Shown: positions 1 through 13,492 of the stretch, one piece after another
Layout: each line of letters begins with the position of its first letter
How positions within the stretch are numbered: the first letter of the stretch is position 1
Assembly (NCBI GenBank): GCA_028023455.1
Contig: JAQFVV010000253.1
Span: 566,469-630,468, forward strand
Direction: 5' to 3'
DNA: 64,000 nt
Source: Epiperipatus broadwayi
Lineage: Eukaryota > Onychophora > Udeonychophora > Euonychophora > Peripatidae
Position numbers and translations under genes: made by a program
Notes under the pieces: model-generated
What the model saw: only the letters and a program-made list of their open reading frames with translations
What the model was told of the DNA's origin: nothing
Databases searched by the model: none

Positions 1-3000
1 ATTAAAGATCTTGTATTAATATTTAATATTAATTGGAGAGATAATCTCCCAACTTTTAAGCATTTTGTTGATAGTTTTGGTACTGGGAAGTTTGGCAGAT
101 TATCTTTCTAATTAATATATATTCAAACAGTGATATTTCGATAGATTTATATATAATAAGTAACTCACAAGAATGTGATTAAACTAATGGATTAAATTAT
201 TTATATTGTAGGTATTGATTATTTTAGCTTTTCATATAAAATGTATTTTTCATGCAATGCACCAACTTCAGATCATGATTATGAAGCTCTGTGGTAAAAT
301 GCATCAGACTTGAAAGAGCTAAAATAATACACTTCTACAATAATCACTTCCTTAATGATCATTATTATTTAAAAAATATTTATTATTTTATTATTGCATA
401 TATATATATGTGTGTGTGTGTGTTAAATTAAGTATTTTTCTAATTTTGTTATTATGTAAACAAAGCAAAGAATCGGACTAATTCCATATAAGTAACAGAA
501 AATATCTATATCATTAATATTACTAAAAAATTATCAATTACTATTGGCAGTTCTAATGCTAAATAACTTTTGTTTAGTACCTTATAATAACTTTTTGTCT
601 TAAGTTTATTACATTTAAAAATAATTTTTATGTTACCTTTAACCAAATTTGTTATAAAGATTAAAACTTCACCGCTATTTTTATAGATATGAGGATTCAG
701 AAGGGTTACATTTTATTTTAACTTTCATTCTGCACTCCCACTGCAATACCTTTAATTTTTATCCCTGTCTATAAGCTTTCAATGTTAATTCTAATATTAA
801 ACTATTATTATTTGTCAGAATATAACAAATATGATTTCATTTCATAGATAAATTTGTGCAGAAACAAAATAAATTCAAAATATTACATTTGATTTGTGCA
901 AATATTGAAAAAATTACATTATAATCAAAACTATAAACTTTTTTACCATCAAAAGTTCAGCATGAGCAATTTCATTCCAGAAAATGAACAAAATCTTTTT
1001 AATTTGACATTTATTTTTAAAATGTGAATAAATAAATAAATGTCAGTATCTGATAAATCTATAAAATCATGTTTTAAAAGTTTACATTTTAAAAATAATT
1101 TTTAAAGAATTGCAGTATATTCTAACAGGAAATTGGAGATGACATGTTAGCAAACAGTTTTTACCATAATGTATATTGTTAATATTATACTAAAAATATA
1201 TTTTTGAAAGTAAAATGCTAATGTACAAAATAAATAATTAATAATTTACATTCTTGATTTTTAATAATTATTACACAACTATTGTGCAAAAATAATTCTG
1301 AATTTCAATAAATTTTGCAAAAAAAAATCAAAAACAAGTTTTTAGCCATTTGAAACATTATCTTAAAATAATATCACAAAGACTGAGACTTCCAAAAAAG
1401 AAGAGATCATCAGAGTAGAGTTTAAAAATCTTTCAAACAGCCATATTTTCAATTATTCTGACATCTATAGGCTTCTCTTGGAACTAAATTATTAGAATTA
1501 AATATTTGCATATTTTAGTCATGATTTTAAATAAAAGTTAGGGATTTTTCTCAATAGGTGGCAAAATAAATTTTGTGATTTTTCATATGAAATGCTTTAC
1601 CAAGAAAAATAAAAAATTAACACCCTTATAATATCTTAGATTTTAAAAAAAAGAATCTTTTACTTCTAATTAAGCTCAAAAATGTAGTAGAAAAAGCTCA
1701 TTTACTTTTAGGACTGTTAATCATAATTGATTATTTCTCAGCAACATTCTATAGTTTGCTGTGTTTACACATAGACACCCCATATATGTATATCAATGTT
1801 TCAGTTTAAAAACACCTGTTTTTTCATCTATGCAATGAATATTATTTTGAAAACTGTTGTAGAAGATGCTGCAAGCATTAGTATATATAAAAAGATTGAA
1901 AGTTCAACCAATAGAAACCAAGAATAGAAGGTTTTAAAATATAAAAATTGGAAGAGAGTGCAAGAAAGTTGATATAAAACCAATATATTCACATTACTGG
2001 ATTTTAAAAATTTATCCAAATGGCAAATGATTTACATATGTCATCATGTGTCTGATACCTTTTTTTTTCAATGATCACAATGGCTTCTCTATTTTTTTTA
2101 GTAAAGTATGTCCCATCTGTTAGAATTCAAGTATTTGAAAAATCTGTATTATGACCAGTACATATGACATCAAGTGAGAGTAGTGATGATGAGTAATTCT
2201 ACTTTACTGCATTAATATGTTCATCTCTCCTAGCACTGTTGTAATTATTACTCATTACCATGTGAAAAACTTTATACACTCCATGTAGCATTTCATAGAC
2301 TCCATGAGATTGAATCCTTAAATCTGTTTGGAATATTACTAATTTTTTGATTAGTGATATATGGTATTATTATCTCATGACATTTCAAAATGTGCCCAAA
2401 AGTGATAGCAGTTTTTCTACTTAAGGAATGCAAGATCTAATAGCTGTTACTTTTTTTTCTTTTTTATTATGTTATTTTAGGTGTGAATTAATACTTTAAT
2501 GAACATTTCATTATTATAACTATTATAATGCTAATAAGATAATTATTATATAGCTTATTTTTATTCTAAATATGATTTATGGTAAATAAAAATATTTTAG
2601 CTAAGAAAAGATTTGAGCTGGGTGATGATGAGATGAAAATTTTAAATATATGTGTATTTTTTTCAGAAAATAAAAAATGACAAAAAGTTATTCTATATTT
2701 TGTATTATGAGAACATAAAGAAAAGTTGTTTTATATCAAGCTTGCCTCCATTGTGAATTCAATGTGAGAGTAGATACTGTCTATGTGTGAGAAGACACCA
2801 TATAACTTATCTTTACTGTTATAGTAGACAGTAAATGTGCCAGCTATACATTTGTGCCAAGTAAAAGATTTTAAAGATAAGGATTCTAGAGCACAAATTC
2901 ATGTACTCTATAAACAAATTAGCAAGTGTGGCTGAGATAATAAGGGCAATCAGGACTCTTTTTTAATGTTATTATTGAAAATAAGAATTTGAAAGACAAT

Positions 3001-3136
3001 GTTTAGCTAAGAGTGTGATATTTGATAGAGTGAACTATGGTGTATCTGAAACTTAATGGTTCAAAATATTTATAGATCAAAAAAACAATATAATTATTAT
3101 TATTATTTGATGTCTGTATTTTTAAAGCAATATACA
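1..3136. other. AT-rich DNA without recognisable gene
   Basis: No reading frame here looks coding; the longest are about 60 residues of low-complexity translation. Short A/T runs, (TG)n near 411-422 and scattered ATT/AAT runs are all that stand out, apart from the weak inverted repeat listed separately. Confidence 0.6.
204..341. repeat. Weak inverted repeat, MITE-like
   Basis: The arm at 204-232 is matched imperfectly in reverse complement by 313-341; the best shared core is ATTATTTTAGCT. Total span is about 138 bp with no coding content. A small non-autonomous DNA element is possible, but in DNA this AT-rich a chance inverted repeat is also possible and no target duplication is clear. Confidence 0.35.
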
Positions 3137-3299
3137 TAATTATATAACTGAATATTTGTAAATACAGTAACTAAATAATTAAAAAATTTTAAAAACTTTA
3201 GTTGACAAAGATTACTGGGATAATCAAAAGCTCTCCTAAGTGGATAAAAATTTTTAATTATTTAGTTACTGTATTTACAAATATTCAGTTATATAATTA
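3137..3299. repeat. Fold-back element with ~54-bp arms
   Basis: Bases 3137-3190 and 3246-3299 are near-perfect reverse complements around a central spacer of about 55 bp, with matches continuous over a mixed-sequence stretch (…GAATATTTGTAAATACAG…). This is far longer than chance. It has the form of a small inverted-repeat transposon or fold-back element and carries no coding sequence. A (CA)n(TA)n microsatellite begins immediately after it at 3301. Confidence 0.8.
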
Positions 3300-3300
3300 C

Positions 3301-3327
3301 GCACACACACATATATATATATATATA
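3301..3327. repeat. (CA)n(TA)n microsatellite
   Basis: Short compound dinucleotide tract (cacacacac then tatatatat) abutting the right arm of the preceding fold-back repeat. Confidence 0.9.
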
Positions 3328-5030
3328 ACAGTAGCTGGGTTCAAACCATGTACTAACCACCTGAATGAGTGAAAGATAATATGTATATATACTAAACGTT
3401 ATGTTGTGGTTGTTTCTTATAATTAATTGTACTAACAGATGTTGGATAGATTTGATACATGTAAAAATGAAGAAGGGCGAGTATACACAGAGTTGTTTTT
3501 ATTATTATTATTATTTATTTCTGTGAGTTGTTATTTTAGAAATGATTTAGTATTGGCGCATATTTTTTTTTATTAAAGGAAAATGAAATATAAAAAATAA
3601 AAAGAAAAGTAATGTAAGGCCTTTGCAATTTGTGTCATGAGCAATTTCTTTTTTATCAGAACACTTGGTGTAGGAGATTTCAAGAACTGATAATTAAGTA
3701 GTTTTGAACAATGGAAACCAAAAAATTATGGTAAAAGCATTCTGAAGGAAATGACGAAGTGGTGTATTGATAAACTCACTAAAAACTTTTGTAAAAAGAA
3801 AAGTGTAGGTCAGTGAGGGGGAATTATTATTATAAAAGGAAAGGAATGACTATTTTTCTTAGGAAAATGAGAAAAGTGTTAAAAAGGGAAAAGACAGTTG
3901 TGTAAAGAAAAGTAAAAAGAAAAGATGTATTCAAAAAACTAACAATAATCGACACAACTGAAATTCAGGGGGTATAAATATACATGTAGATTCATTAAGC
4001 CAGCTCTCAGAGTATAGCTGATCTGTACCATTCTTTCAAGATGACTCAGAGCTATAAAGACTCCTGCCATATAAACTAGTTAAGCAAAGTAATCTCAGAC
4101 TTTCAGAACAGTAGGAATTTTGCGACATAATTCATAATATGGACCTTACCATCGTGAATGGACTCTCAGACTTAGATACACATCGATCTATTATTTATCT
4201 GCCAGTTCAGCAAATCTAGCCCTTGGGAAGTACTATCATGAATACTGTAACCTTACAAGTCAATCAGCTTCAACAAATGAAACCTGAAGCTTCAAGGAGG
4301 TAACTATGACTTTATTTATACTAATAAATACAGAAATATCAAATGCCAAAACTAAGGAATATGCACTTATTCAAATCTAAATTTAAATTTTTAAAAAAGG
4401 AGGATTCTAAAATAATTTAATCTGATGTAAACTTTGGCGTATAATTGCCCTTTTTCATACAAGTCTATAACCATTGTATTTATATGTTGTGTGTCTGTAT
4501 TGTGTGATAGATTTATTAACTTGTATGTAAAGTAATAAATATTGTTTTATTAAGATTATTAATAGATTATATGTTATTTAGATTATGAGGTCCACATGTT
4601 AGTTATTGCTTATAATGGCCTACTAATATTCTTGGACACATATCTCGCAAATGGTGTTTTTCAGGTTAGACATGAAATATTATTTACATGTAAATTTTTC
4701 CATAGTAGAAATTAAAGTATAACTTCATTCTCCCATAGACATAGTCTCCCAAGCCTTAAAATTGATATAGCTAGAATAGGGCACCTGGATAAGATCAGTT
4801 AGAACCATTTTGTGTTTTTTGAGGAGGATAATCCTTCCTATATGGCAAGATTAGCACTTCAGTTTGGACATGACCTATGTTCATAAATATACTTGACCAA
4901 AGCTATAATGATAATCTACTCATATTAAAGTTTTAGATTAGGATCATGGGTAGTCTGTTAAAATATATATATTGTTATTAAATGTCTGTATTTCTTCAAA
5001 GTTATATACGTAATCATTCATAAATGGAGA
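3328..5030. other. Unassigned AT-rich DNA
   Basis: No supportable gene. A stretch at about 3985-4330 is less AT-biased and resembles eroded repeat sequence, but I could not match it to anything else in the window. Confidence 0.5.
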
Positions 5031-5255
5031 TGTAAGGGTGGCATTGGATATATAGGGGAATCAAGATATACATTGAAGAAAAGAACTAAAGAGCACTTGC
5101 TGTTATTAAGAAGTGTTCAAAAAATGAAACAAAATTGTAATGGAAATGATAATGTGTCAGCATCAGTTTTTTATGACCATAATAGATTGTGTAGATATGG
5201 TTTTAATTTGAATTATATTAACGTAAAAATATTGCAAATTGAAAAAAAAAGGTAA
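5031..5255 (+). pseudogene. Penelope-like element, GIY-YIG endonuclease remnant
   Basis: One open frame runs from about 5031 to a stop at 5253-5255. It reads GGIGYIGESRYTLKKRTKEH near its start. This fits the second half of a GIY-YIG nuclease as fused to the C-terminus of Penelope-like element reverse transcriptases: YIG, then about ten residues, then KKR and EH. It is followed by an ASVFYDHN segment like the S..HH/DHN region after the nuclease core in Penelope proteins. The first half of the domain and the whole reverse transcriptase are missing, so this is a 5'-truncated, dead fragment. Family-level assignment is an inference from motif spacing. Confidence 0.65.
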
Positions 5256-6033
5256 TAGTATGAATATTGAACTCTACAATTTAATGGCGCTCTTTTTGAC
5301 CCAATGCACATCAATATACTGATTCATGAGCCATCTGTTTGTTTACATAATATTACGTTAAAATATTTTTTTGTTTTTTTTCCAACTGATTTTTAATTTT
5401 TTTTCCATCGTCGGCCCATCTGTTTGGTTTATATAATATTACAGTAAACCACCAATTTTTTTTTCATTCCACCTGGGTTTTTTTTCATTTTTTAATAAAC
5501 AAATACTTTGTTTTTAGATGGTCTAGAAGTGTTGGTTTGTTTTTAAATTATCGACTAACTGTCCATCAGTTTCTTTACAGAATATTACTTACGGTAAACC
5601 AAACTTTTTTTTTTCACTTGGTTTTTTTAGTTATTTTTTTATTCATTTTTTAAAGAAACAATTACACCTGGGTCTCGTTTTATGTAGTAGATAGGTTCCT
5701 CAGAAAATGCGCACAAAAATAGACTTAACTTACCTTGAAAAATGGGGGATAGGTTACTGTAATTTTCAAAAATCGCTTAAAAGCAAAGCAACAACGTAAA
5801 ATTACTTTAAAATTCACACAAAAAAATAAGGAAATAAAATATGACTAATAAAAAATTTCAAATTTGAAAAAAACTGATGCAAGACAAACTTTTTTTACTT
5901 ATTTATTGTTCAAAACAATATATTTTTATGCGTAATTTACAATATTTTTCATTTTCTCATACATGTACAGTATTGACAATAAGTAAGTTTGTTTGTAAAC
6001 TAGTAAGACATCAGATTCATTGTGATGTAATAT

Positions 6034-6113
6034 GATGTGATGTACTGTAGCTTCTCTTTAAATGAAGTCAAGAATCTCTCAGCAATTATGCCCAGAGAAA
6101 CCTGTTAGCTACT
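6034..6113 (+). repeat. Conserved dispersed repeat, copy A
   Basis: An 80-bp segment (core: GAATCTCTCAGCAATTATG then CCCAGAGAAACCTGTTAGC) recurs at 51193-51272 in the same orientation and at 26599-26680 in reverse. Agreement is far better than expected for neutral AT-rich DNA. No frame is open in all copies. Function unknown. Confidence 0.75.
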
Positions 6114-6843
6114 TCACAAGAGGAAATACAACTAGCACCAACTTCATTTTTTAATTGCTCTTATTGTGGACTCACCCAAACTAAATGTTTTCCAACTGCT
6201 GTTGATCCTTCCAATTTTGCTAAGTGATCTAACATTGAAATTTTTGTTTCCAAAGAAATTCATTTTCTTGGGTGTTTTTTTTCTTCTCCATTAGAGTAAA
6301 CTAAAAGTTTAAAATAAAAGTAAAAACTTAGACTTACGATAGTAAAAAGACACTGACTCACCACTGTTGTACAAAATTTAATTAAAACTAACAATTAAAA
6401 ATTAAATTCTTATTTTTGTCTTTAATTTTTTAATTTTCAATTCTGTTTAAAAATCAAATTTTATTGTTACATGTCACATTAATTTCAGATCACATTACGT
6501 ATTTTTTAAATTGTTAATTATAATTAAAAATCAGATTTTAATTGTCAAATTTAATTGTGCCCACCACTATAACTCACCTTTTAAAAATAAACTTGTGAAC
6601 ACTAAATGATTAGTTGATTATGTACTCTTTTTTTAAAAATCAAAAATAGAATGATTTAAAATGCAAAAACAACATCATGCATAATAAAGGTATCTATAAT
6701 GTTTGAACAGATTTACATTATAATCTTGTAAAATTTAATGTATGTATATAAAATGGGGAAATTCTGATTTAAAGTAAATTATGAACTTCTTTATTGCATA
6801 AAATCTATTACAGTACTATTATAAAGTGCTGAAAATATTGAAA

Positions 6844-6965
6844 TTATTAGAGAGAAGTCGAACTCCGATAATGTGCTATTACATTAAATATGACATGTGA
6901 GTGCATGAAATTTATAATATTTAAAGTAATAGTGCATTATCGGAGCTCGACTTCTGATCTAATAA
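6844..6965. repeat. Fold-back element, ~43-bp arms
   Basis: Arms 6844-6885 and 6922-6965 are close reverse complements sharing CTCCGATAATG and AGAAGTCGA blocks, with a loop of about 36 bp. The GC-containing arms make a chance palindrome unlikely. It is nested in the TA-flanked element. It could be a tiny MITE or a hairpin RNA locus; no coding content. Confidence 0.75.
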
Positions 6966-7690
6966 TTTTTATCACATAAAAGAAAACCGCATACAAAGAT
7001 ATTAAGAAGAAACATGAACCACATAACTTCAAAATCGCATTAAATAAATCTGCATAAAATAAGACCTGGGTGTACTTTGTTTTTAGATGGTGTTAGGGGT
7101 GTGGTTTGCTTTGAAATTATTGATTAATGCTCTGTCAGTTTGTTTACACAAAATACAGTAACAAACACTTTGTTGTTTTTAGATGGTGGAGAGTGGGTTG
7201 GTTGTTTGCTTTGAACTTATCTTCTTTTTTTTTATTGATGTTTTGATTTGCTGAAAGACTTCAACAATTCAGTACTTTTGAATAAACAAACACTTGGTTT
7301 TTTAGAGAATGAAGTGGAGAGGGGTGTTTTTGATTTTGAATCGTCATCTTTTTTTTTTGTTAATTTATTACGAGGTTTTTTTATTTTTTTGTTTCAAATC
7401 TTTATGCTACAGAAAGCTATATTATATGATAGCGAAAAGTTCTTCCTTAATTTTTGGGCCTTTAATTTTAAAAAAGACATAAACAGTTTGTTTTTAAAGA
7501 ACACTTTTTTAAGCGGGGGGGGGGGAGGTTGGGGGAGAGGTTTGTTTTGATTTTTAATTATCGACTTGTTTTTGGATTTTCTTCTTGAACATTTTATTAT
7601 GTTACCGCACAGTTCTTTATTATTATTATATATATATATTGGATGGGGCCTTTTGAATAAACTCTTAAACACTTTTTTTTGGTATAATAA

Positions 7691-8424
7691 AATACTATCT
7701 ACTTTAATTAACTGTTAATGAAACTTATCAAATATTACCTACCTACTTTCTAATCATGTGAACAACAACAACAATTTCCCATAAAATAATTTATTGAATC
7801 AAAAATAAGCAAAATTTGGACAAGTTTGTGAACCAAAACAATTTTAAAAAACACCATTTTCAGGGGCATAAAAAAAACCACCAAAAGTAACATGCAAATA
7901 AAATAACAGGCAAGTCTCAAAGCTGTAAGTAATGGGATTTTGGAGCCTTCAAACCAACTTCCTTTACAGTTCTCACACAGATTCATGCATAAATTGGCAT
8001 TTGCATATGAAATCAGAAACAACTATACTGAAAAGAAGTACCTTTTAAAGTTGTGTGCAGTTCAAAAGTGTAGGGAAGCATGTGTGATGACATGACAATT
8101 CTTAATATGGAATACTAATTTCACTACGCTTTCTAAAAAATTTCCGACAATGAATTTTTGCAGAGTTTCATCTCTTTCAGATATGGCTACCATTAAATCA
8201 GACCATAGAAAGAGTTCAAGAATGCTCACTTGATGAATACTGTCACAATGCAATGAGCATAGTATTTCATTACATAATCATATAATACATTGCTCTCATG
8301 CAGCCTGTTATGGCTCAAAAGCACCTATCGTAGTGTCAGCTGTAAATTAAGGCTACTAAACAGTATATTGATATGCATTTTGTGAAAAATGACACCATCA
8401 AGCAGTGGGGTTCAGTATTCATAC
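7691..8424. other. Unassigned DNA
   Basis: Reading frames of 60-90 residues exist on the minus strand, but their translations resemble no family known to me and lack domain-like conservation. Confidence 0.5.
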
Positions 8425-8429
8425 TATTA

Positions 8430-8580
8430 CCAAAAAATCAACAATAAAAGAAAAATAAAGAAATACATGTTAATATATAACTATAAGCAAGACTTAATAA
8501 ACAGACAGACAGCAAATGTAAAAATCATGGAATTGTGGGAAGGTTTGTTTTTGAAAGTGTTATTATTTTCTAAAATTATT
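8430..8580 (+). pseudogene. Penelope-like element, C-terminal scrap
   Basis: The frame reads NNKRKIKKYMLIYNYKQDL followed by INRQTANV. The Penelope endonuclease fragment at 32540-32977 has HNKRKIKQAILINRNKMNL then INRQAVG at the corresponding place. The alignment of KRKIK, an I..YK/NRN segment and LINRQ is too good for chance. Only the last part of the element survives; no catalytic residues are present. It directly precedes an RTE relic on the other strand. Confidence 0.55.
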
Positions 8581-8584
8581 TACC

Positions 8585-9260
8585 CACCGAAAGATGATGG
8601 TCTCTTCAAGTTTAATCCAGCCTATTAAATCTCAAGCCTTTCTTTTCAATATCATACTAGAAAACTTTCTCATTCAGTCTATTCATACTAGAAAACTTTC
8701 TCATTCTGTCTATTCATCTCATATGTGATCTATTTCTATGTCTTTTACAAACTTTTAAGATTTTAGCTGTTTTATCTCTCCTACCGTTATGACCAGCGTA
8801 TCTCAACTTGTTTTTAATTTTTTCAATAAATAATAGTTGTATTTTCTTTCATCTGTATAGTTAATTTTTTATCTCTTCTTGTTATTCCTATCATATACCT
8901 CTCCATATTTTGGTGAGTCATCTAAACTTTTCATTGTTCTTTTTGTTAAGTATCCAAGTATCAGATCCATAAGTAAGAACTTGTAAGCCAAATTTATTAA
9001 AAACATTTATTTTCAAATAAATGGCACATTTTTTTAATATTATTTTTATGAAAAGCACTTCATGATCTGACTAACATATTTATAGTTAACTTTTTTTTGA
9101 GGAAATTCATTGAAATTTATTTTAGTCTTCTTGGCATATATCTTTATTTCCATTTTCTTGCATTCATTTGATAATTATTGCAACACTTCTTGAAGTTATG
9201 AGGCATTATTTACAAAAAAACACTATATCATCTGAAAATCTAAATGATTTGGGATGTATT
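8585..9260 (-). pseudogene. Eroded RTE-type LINE, 3' part
   Basis: Read on the minus strand, this aligns piecewise with the 3' end of the intact RTE copy at 23191-24000. Shared marks are the ctcttcaagtttaatcca-like terminus, the region for the 'TSG/GSETWTLN' segment (…agtatcagatccataagtaagaac at about 8956-8980), and the segment for the reverse-transcriptase active site (…acactatatcatctgaaaatctaaatgattt, about 9220-9250). Many indels and stops show this is an old copy. It contains a 34-bp tandem duplication at 8651-8716. Confidence 0.65.
8651..8716. repeat. Tandem duplication, ~33-bp unit
   Basis: The segment 'tactagaaaactttctcatt' plus following bases occurs twice in a row with one or two differences, within the RTE relic; probably a replication slippage product. 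Confidence 0.85.
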
Positions 9261-9809
9261 GTATTAACCAAATATCTAGCTAAAGCAGGAAAGAAAGATT
9301 TTATTGGACTCTCTATAAGATGGGAGATGTCTTTTTTTGGGTACATTTATTATAGTCTCTAGAATTTGAGACAAATGGGATATTTTTCATGGGAATAATT
9401 TTATTTCTTTATTTCTTTTTCAGTGAATGATTTGTTAGTAATATCTTTTGATATTTTCTTGAGATAAATATTAAGATGTCAATTTATCATTTTTATTTTC
9501 TAGTTCGCCAATGTTATTATTATTAATGAAAATATTAGCAGACAACAATTTGATTTAAAATTATGAATAAATTATCACTTCTTTTTTTAGGCAATCTAGA
9601 TATTGAAATTTATTAATCAAACTCATTACATAAAAAATTCTATTCATTATTGAATACATTAATAATTTTTTAAAATAGAAAGCATGCTATAAATATGTTA
9701 TTATTATCTTTAAATAATTGATTGTATATAAAATGAGTAGTAAATCTTTGAATGCTAGCAATTGCAAATACTTTAATAACAAATTGAAAAAAATACCTTA
9801 AATTACATC
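9261..9809. other. Unassigned AT-rich DNA
   Basis: Nothing recognised. The segment 9261-9360 may still be eroded LINE sequence continuing from the relic on its left. Confidence 0.5.
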
Positions 9810-11191
<1,382 letters not shown>

Positions 11192-11946
11192 GCTGCAGAA
11201 AGGAGTTTGCTATTAACTGAAAGTAGACTCTTTCATTTATCTTGGAGGCCTTAAAGGAACCGAGCAGGGCAATGTTCTAATGTCCACTCCATACGTTCTT
11301 GTCCTTGCAGCTGTTATTACTATGTGATTATTCATATAATACACGAACATGGATGGGCTGTTCACCAACATGCATTAGCCAGCGTGGTTAGTTTATTTAT
11401 CTTTTTACTTCTGAATTTAAGATCAAAAAACGCCATGGTCTTTTTTCTCAGTTGCCTGATAAGGCAAAATGAATGTATGTGTAAATGATAATATTTTTCC
11501 AATAGATATATACAATCGTGATAGACAAAATAAATCATGGCCCTTATTCCCAGGAGGCTGTAAAGTCACCAACCAAGGCAGTGGTTGGTGGCCAAAGCCG
11601 GAGGGTGCTAAGAATCCCCTGATTGTGGATCCAGGCTGCTATTTGATGATGACTTTTTATTTAGGTACTTACAACTGCAGATCACTTTCAAGTAAAGAAA
11701 GATTGCAAGAATTAGAAGAACGGTCTTATATTAAATGGGCATTATTGGAGTTTGTGGAGTTAGAAAAAAAAGATGAAGAGACAATTGATTTAAAAAGTGG
11801 ACACGTACTCTACTAGAAAGGCCCAAATATTGAAAATGCAAGTGGAATAGGATGCATTATAAATAAAAAGTGGAAAACAACATTGTGGAGATTGGTGGTG
11901 TATCGGACAGAGAAAGATTAGTTATACAACTTAATAGAGATACCAA

Positions 11947-12204
11947 ATGCAGATGATTCAGGTTTATGCCCCAACAAGTTTTCATAATGATGAAGTAGTA
12001 GAAGATTTTTATATGGATGTACAAAAGGCTCTTGATCAGAGTAAACAACATTTTAAAATTGTTATGAGAGACTTTAATGCGAGAATTGGTAAACAAATAG
12101 AAAGTGTTATAGGTAATTTTGGTTATGGTAATAGAAATGAGAGAGGACATAGACTTGTGGAGTTTTCAGAAAAAGAAAAACTTTATATTACGAATTCTTT
12201 TTAA
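11947..12204 (+). pseudogene. RTE copy A endonuclease fragment
   Basis: An 85-residue open piece containing QVYAPTSFHNDEVVEDFYMD, RDFNARIGKQ and GNRNERGHRLVEF. These are the middle motifs of apurinic/apyrimidinic-type endonucleases in RTE LINEs, which nick the target to start reverse transcription. The metal-binding and catalytic D/N of DFN are kept, but the preceding glycine is arginine. It is separated by frameshifts from the N-terminal NCRSLSS-like motif (about 11690) and from the C-terminal SDH-type motif (about 12335). Confidence 0.85.
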
Positions 12205-12878
12205 GAGAAAAATGTTAAAAGGAAATGGACAAGGAAGCATCCAAATGAAAATATAGCAGAATTAGATTATATTTTGACTAACAGAAAATACGTTTCAAGA
12301 TTGTAATGTTCTTAACAAATTTAACACGGGAAATGATCATCGATTAGTAAGATTTAAGTTACATGTTAATGCAAAAGTAGAGAGACAAAAATTATTAAGA
12401 AAAACTATATTTAGAGTTGATATTCCTAATCTTCAGAAACACTCTAATGAATTTAAATTAGAATTTACAAATCGGTTTCAAGTATTAGTAGATTGTAAAG
12501 ATGATTCAGATTTGAATGAAATTAATAAGAAAATAACTGATACACTTTTAAAAACTGCAACAAAGATAGCTGGTAGAAAAAAGCAGTAATTGACCAATAA
12601 AATTTCTATTGAGCCTAGAGAATTTATAGAGAAAAGAAGGAATATGAAGATATACAAAAATAATGAATTAAAAAGGATTGAATATCTAGAATTCTGTAAA
12701 ATGGTGCGGAAAAAAAGTTAAAAATGATATAAGAAAGTATGACTTTGAACTAGCAAAGAAAGCTGTAGACGAGAATAAAAGTCTCAAGAGTGTAAAACAA
12801 CATTTTGATATTGGTAGTTAATTTATATCTGCAATAAGAAAAAAAGATGGAACTATTATTAAAAAGAGAGCTGACATC

Positions 12879-13492
12879 ATGAAATGGGTAGAAGATTTCT
12901 ATCAAGAATTATATAGCAATAAAGAACAAGTACCTCCTATATCTATTACATCTTCCGAATTGCCCAGAATTTTAAATGAAGAAGTGAGACATGCAATTAA
13001 ATTTATGAAGAAACGAAAGGCTCCAGGTAGTGATGGAATTATAATTGATATATTAAAAGAAGCAGGTGAAGAAATAGAAATTTTTCTAACAAAGTTACAT
13101 ACCAAATGTCTAAATGATAAAGATGTACTAGATGATTGGAAGAATGCAGTATTAATATTACTATTTAAAAAAGTGATAAAGAAGATATTAGAAATTACAG
13201 ACCTATTAGCCTTTTATCAGTTTTATACAAAATTTTTACCAAAATAATTCCAACTCGTCTACAGAGAAGATTGGATTTTCTCCAACCAAGAGAACAAGCT
13301 GGATTTAAAAGTGGTTTTAGTACAATAGATCATATCCAGGTATTGAGAGAAGTTATAGAAAGTACAAATAAATATGTGTTGCCATTATGGTTTGGATTTG
13401 TAGATTATGAAAATGCATTTGATTCTAGGTATAGATCCAGGATATTGTCATATTTTAAACAATATTTATATAAATGCAACAGTAACAATTAG
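12879..13492 (+). pseudogene. RTE copy A reverse transcriptase fragments
   Basis: Two open pieces in different frames (12879-13247 and 13271-13492). The first has VEDFYQELYS, ELPRILNEEVRHAIKFM and KAPGSDGIIIDILKEAG, the RTE N-terminal reverse-transcriptase region. The second has REQAGFKSGFSTIDHIQVLR and FVDYENAFDS, the latter carrying the first catalytic aspartate region. Between them the NYRPISLLS-like motif is broken by frameshift. Copy B encodes the same order without a break from the second piece on. Confidence 0.85.

Larger units (their letters stand above)
5665..7072. mobile_element. TA-flanked non-autonomous DNA transposon (1408 bp)
   Basis: The ends form inverted repeats of about 23 bp: 5665-5687 begins CACCTGGGTCTCG and the reverse complement of 7050-7072 begins CACCCAGGTCTTA. 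About 18 of 23 positions agree. Both sides carry TA (5663-5664 and 7073-7074). Joining the flanks across one TA gives '…aaacaat-TA-ctttgtttttagatgg', which matches the neighbouring tandem-repeat unit at about 5498-5522. That unit therefore serves as an empty site. TA duplication is typical of the Tc1/mariner superfamily, but no transposase frame is visible, so superfamily assignment is tentative. A fold-back repeat (6844-6965) and a copy of a dispersed conserved repeat (6034-6113) lie inside. Confidence 0.7.
5331..7690. repeat. Degenerate tandem repeat block, split by an insertion
   Basis: Variants of two modules recur: a 'ctgtttgtttacataatattac…gtaaacc' module (near 5331, 5416, 5560, 7129) and an 'aacactttgtttttagatgg…ggtttgttttgattttaattatcgac' module (near 5508, 7074, 7165, 7288, 7499). 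They make an old minisatellite-like array with unequal units. Bases 5665-7072 are a later insertion. Runs of G (about 7514-7523) and T in the units produce spurious reading frames on both strands; none looks like a real protein. Confidence 0.6.

Noticed and set aside
3332-3350. GGGTTCAAACC, a good pol III B-box match
   Set aside because: No box A upstream (a microsatellite lies there) and no repeat partner seen; a single 11-base match is weak evidence.
7248-7672. Overlapping 92-100-residue frames on both strands
   Set aside because: Driven by T- and G-runs in the degenerate tandem repeat; hydrophobic low-complexity output, no family resemblance.
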